DNA from: Phoronis australis
Lineage: Eukaryota; Phoronida; Phoronidae
Length of the DNA: 64,000 nt
Assembly (NCBI GenBank): GCA_002633005.1
Contig: NMRA01000075.1
Coordinates: 1-64,000 of the forward strand
Direction of reading: 5' to 3'
Positions within the stretch are counted from its first letter, which is position 1; the number at the start of each line of letters is the position of its first letter. Shown piece after piece: positions 60,174-64,000 of the stretch. The notes beneath the pieces were generated by a model that saw only the letters and a program-made list of their open reading frames with translations, was not told where the DNA came from and searched no databases. The position numbers were made by a program, and so were the translations under genes.

Positions 60174-60710
60174 GTGAGCAAACGTGTGAAAAGAGCGAAA
60201 TATAGGGATTGGCCAACATATATGGCTCTCTATTTCATGGTGTTCAAAGTTGCGCAACGATATCTTCTACACACTCCTCGTTGCACTACATTATTTGCAG
60301 AAGATTCAGTTCGCAATGCCTTACCTCATACCATTAATAACCTTCCTGAAAGTTTTTTTCAAAAAATGTTTACCCATTGGTTATCTTCTGCTATAAAATA
60401 TTCTAGGAACGTTTGCTTTGAAAGTTATGAATTTGAGTGCACTATTCCCAATTGCTTTGTGTGTAAATATTTTGAATAAGCTCTCATATCACCAAGTTTT
60501 GTAATTCTAGTTATCTGTAACAGTGTATTTTTTCTGGTGACTCCGTGGTTAGCGGACGCTTTGTGCCCTTCACGGAGTCTCCATAAGATTTAATTTGTAT
60601 AAATTGTACTTTTTGTCTTAACGTGAATAAACTTGCTGCTGCTGCTGCTGCTGCTGATGGTGGTNGTGCTGCCGCTGCCGCTGCTGCTGCATTGCATTGT
60701 TTTCGTAACG
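60174..60710 (+). mobile_element. LINE 3' end with GCT tail
   Basis: The plus frame 60174-60479 ends with RNALPHTINNLPESFFQKMF and a stop, resembling the C-terminus of CR1-like LINE ORF2 proteins ('..LP..I..L......FKK'). About 160 bases of 3' UTR with an inverted ccgtg/cacgg pair follow, then aataaactt and a GCT microsatellite (60,635-60,690, N at 60665). Microsatellite tails are common for this LINE type. The clade call is tentative. Confidence 0.5.
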
Positions 60711-63347
60711 CTAGCCAACTTAATTAACTCAATACAGAATGTAGATTTTAATGCCGTATGTTTTGCTCATTTTTTACTCAAATCATTACAAAGCTGTGTA
60801 TGTACACAGCTTTACACCAAGGCTAGACTGCCTGGTACGCAGTGGGCTGATCCTTTTTATAAAATGTCAGTTTACATGGACCAAATTTGCACATTTGAGT
60901 AAATTTACTTATGAACAAAATGTGCACAGGTGTGTAAAAGTAAATTAACTATTCGTCGCTGGATTTGATGTTGTTAAAGTCGGTTAACATTAGTTTGTAC
61001 TGCGACTAACGGCAGGCATCCACTAATAAATTGAATTGGACTAAAAGGCTGCTTTACTAAAACACGAAGCTTACGCAAATGTTGAATACAACGCAAGGTA
61101 AGTTGCCAGGTCATTGCACTTTCAACGCTCTTAACGGTCTTTGTTACATACAAAGTTACTTCAATAACGTAATTAAGCAAAGCTCACTTGTGCGCCTGCT
61201 TAGAATAAATTCAGTTTGAGAAAAACTGAATGACTAACTAGCCTACTGACAATACATTGAAGCCCTCGAATACGGTTACCCAGAGCCTGGTTAAGAAAAT
61301 CACAATGAACACCTACACCTGTAAAGAACATGTGCTCATTTGCACAGCTGACTGGTGGCTAGCGTAAAAAATCAAAATGAACACCAGAGGTCGTCGGGCT
61401 CATGAATGTTTGCTTAAAAGAATTCTGAACCCTGTTTCGATGATTTTCCCCAATCCTCGATCGCTCACTTGCTAATGCATCATTGGCGTCAATCTTCCAA
61501 GTTAAAGACTGAAATCAACAAAAGACTCTAATTCCTTATGGACATAACAGGCGTTGGTGGGTGGTCTTTTCCCACTGTTGCCGTGCAGTTCGCTAAAGGC
61601 GTAGGTCACGCTTGCCCGTTTAGCAGACTTTGAAAGGATTTTTCAAACTTTTGAGGGTTTTCAAAGGTTACAGAGCATTATTTTGTATCAGAGAGCTGGA
61701 TGGGAAAGTCGTTTTTATTATTATTATTATCTGTTAATACATTTAGGCCAAAACGGTATCCTTTTAAGACATAAAACAGAAATTTGGCTTTACGAGACCC
61801 CCCATTGGGCAAAAACCTGCTCCTCAGAGAAACAAAAACTCCGAAAAAAGTAGAGAACGAGACAAAAGTCCACTAAAAGACATTAACTATCAAAATTCGC
61901 TCTGAACATCGCCCGTGAATCATAGTAAAAGGTCCAAATTCTTAAGAATTCGAGCCCCCCCCCCCCTATTTTGTAGGCTGGGTGACTGGCTTAGTTTCCA
62001 GAAGAATTGAACATGCTTCAGAAATTTTAAATCATCAGATTGAGACCCAAAATAGAAAAAATAAGCAAACCCAACATTGTTTGCATGACAGGAAGGTCAG
62101 GTTTAGGAAGGTCAGGTTTGGAAAGGTCAATCTTTTTGCCATGGTGCATATTCTGCAAAAAGCAAAATACTTAGTTTGCTTTGTGTAGGTTTCTTGTTCG
62201 AATGCTCGTCTCCTTGACTTAAAAATGTCTGATTGACCGTGACGACACCGATGTGACAAAATTAATTTTTTACTCAATTTCGTTTTTCGCTTGTCAGGGC
62301 TGAAGGTTAGTATGTACTCAGCTGTTTTATTGGTTTTAAGTAGAGTATTGTGACGGCTAGATCTAAAAGTGCTGGCAGCATTATGGTCGGCATTCACCGG
62401 AATGATGTTAACCAATAGTCGACTGAAGTCGGCGAGCACAAATACCCATAGTTTAATTTAATGCAATTAATTTAATCTAGTGAAACGAACCCACTAAGCA
62501 ACCGCCATTAATATATATAACTCTCCCTTCCTTTCACTGTGAACTACCTTCAGATCACACAATCTGCAAATATGACCAACGTAAATATCACTCTTAACGT
62601 ACGGGACTGTTTCATGCAATCCTAGTGGGATGTGAACTTTTAAAGTGGGTTTAAGGTTTTGTACATGTAGCCGCGAGCTTACTCAGATTTTACAGTCGAA
62701 TTCATAAAGGTGGTTCAAGGTTAAACCTGGTGTGAATTGGAAGAGGCAAGATTTTAAGATAATACACATTTCAAAAGGGTGGTTTACATTTTAGATCAGC
62801 AGTCTAGTAAATCCTGGTTTAACTCTGGTTTTAACCTGGTATAAATCGGTTTTCATGTCATCAAATAGGTCTAAATTCGTTAGGCCTGTATTTTGATACA
62901 GGATCTTGAACTAGAGTAGCGTTCAATAACGCTGGGATCTCGCTAGCAAAACAAGACTTCGCGAAATTACGCGAGATATTGCCGTGTATTCTGAATGAGA
63001 ACACGTGATTTTGGCTAGAATTTCTAGCCGCGAGACAGCTACTGAACTCAAGTTTAACTTTAAGCCTGGTCAGACCCATGTTTGATTATCATTAAAAAGA
63101 GAAAGCAACCTTTTTCATGTCATGTTTAGTAAAAATACGGTTCGTTGATTATCCCAGACATTTTTAAATTAATTACAGCTTCCAGTAATTTAATTAATTA
63201 GTCTTGCCCTATTCAGGAAGTGGCGTTTAGGGGGTTGAAAAATTCCGCCATTTTGTTTTCAAATACCTGTAGTCCGACTGTGTGAGCTGTCGAGTCAGTC
63301 ATTGTTTAACCTCGGTTGTGATAAGTTCGGCCGTCCAGTCAATCAAC
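60711..63347. other. No gene apart from repeats listed
   Basis: About 62,088-62,130 is a small three-copy 'aggaaggtcagg' repeat. The 134-aa minus-strand frame at 62,035-62,439 has no recognised domain or splice support. Confidence 0.45.
61553..61725 (-). repeat. Dispersed repeat family, copy 4 (reverse)
   Basis: The reverse complement shows the same order as the others (gctggatgggaaag at its right end; ttggtgggtggtcttttccc at its left end). An ATT tract follows on the right. Confidence 0.6.
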
Positions 63348-63893
63348 ATGCAGCATGGTCACTGCGTACTGGGATGTGCTCATTATCGTCTCACGCGCAC
63401 TTTGCGGTATACCATTACATCGCTTTCCGAAAGATGACACACTCCAGAGTACTTGGCTCGTTCTTGTGAAGAATGCAACGTTATCCTATCGTGAAAGGTA
63501 CATAGCAGTGCAAATCACCGAGGATGTGGTAATCGTTTTCTGTCATTGGATTACGAAAGACATTTGTACGCGGAATTGATGAAGGTTCCTGCAAAACAAC
63601 GCCTGAAGAAGGATGCCATACCGTTGCTGTTGATTCCCGGCGGTGCTTTGTCACCACCCCCGAGAAGTGTATTTTTGAAGCGAGAAGCCTCGCGAGCTGT
63701 GGCCTCTACAGTGACTGGAGGCCCTTCATCTACTGTCACCCGTGCCTCCGAGTGTACCATAGAGCGTGCTATTCCAGGAACTAGCAGTGATTCGCCCTGT
63801 GCTGGTGTTGTCTCCAGCGCAAAGCCTGTCAGTATCCCTGCAGCGATGTTGAGTAGTGGGAGTGAATACCGGCACAGTTCGACACCCAGTTAG
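63348..63893 (+). pseudogene. THAP-domain pseudogene with two compensating frame changes
   Basis: The frame from ATG 63348 gives MQHGHCVLGCAHY (first Cys pair). A second frame, from about 63,405, gives IPLHRFPKDDTLQSTWLVLV and RERYIAVQITEDVV then CHW. The first frame returns near 63,540 with DYERHLYAELM and LKKDAIPLLLIP, the usual end of a THAP domain, followed by a Ser/Thr/Pro-rich tail to a stop at 63,893. So a whole THAP domain is present but in two frames; the CxxH part looks damaged. Either it is a pseudogene or two sequencing indels are present. Confidence 0.6.
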
Positions 63894-64000
63894 GAGGACA
63901 GCTCGTCGTCGAGTGAACAGGCCGTCACTCACGTCGCTGTGATACGGGTCGCCGGTCCCAGCCATTTTCAGGCTATTACAAACTAAACGATCCCCTAACG

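Overview
This window is eukaryotic, from an intron-rich, AT-rich animal genome with dense repeats. A Shaw-type voltage-gated K+ channel, a tetraspanin start, ankyrin and PB1-like exons, THAP fragments, Penelope-like and LINE retroelements and many hairpin MITEs point to a marine invertebrate. The phylum cannot be fixed from sequence alone (cnidarian, lancelet or hemichordate are all possible). Almost every long ORF is an exon or a transposon fragment; no bacterial-style operon is present. Single N bases and one 669-base N run mark assembly joints.

Left part (1-18.6 kb). A partial minus-strand gene (exons 4170-4564, 1199-1366, 865-952) encodes a PB1-like domain and a conserved 'YP..' block and joins in frame. 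A second minus-strand gene (exons 13545-13643, 12869-12967, 10978-11127, 7954-8301) has two one-exon ankyrin repeats, an acidic/basic exon and a possible tail anchor; one repeat exon lies in a recent tandem duplication. Between 13.69 and about 18.6 kb is a broken APE-type LINE, duplicated across the N gap. A MITE family with CTCGAAATTTCGAG cores lies at 4.7-5.8 kb and again at 59.3 kb.

Middle (18.6-33.8 kb). Several minisatellites, a Penelope-like (PLE) C-terminal fragment followed by a hammerhead-like fold, a 2.58-kb terminal-inverted-repeat element with an AAATAG target duplication (26112-28687), and the first coding exon of a tetraspanin (29514-29709, minus).

Right part (33.8-64 kb). The main gene is a complete Shaw/Kv3-like channel on the minus strand: six exons from 54945 to 33815, about 583 aa, all splice phases consistent, with one GC-AG intron and a 14.8-kb first intron. 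Its introns hold two more PLE fragments with hammerhead-like motifs, a tRNA-derived SINE head, hairpin elements, L1/Tx1-like LINE remnants, a 434-bp tandem array and two opposite-strand THAP-like sequences. Downstream come more MITEs, a LINE 3' end with a GCT tail, and a THAP-like pseudogene at 63.35 kb.

Most notable: three PLE copies share the layout GIY-YIG remnant plus CTGANGA-U-helix-GAAA motif, and the K+ channel lacks the first proline of the S6 PVP hinge (TVP) and the first gating arginine of S4.
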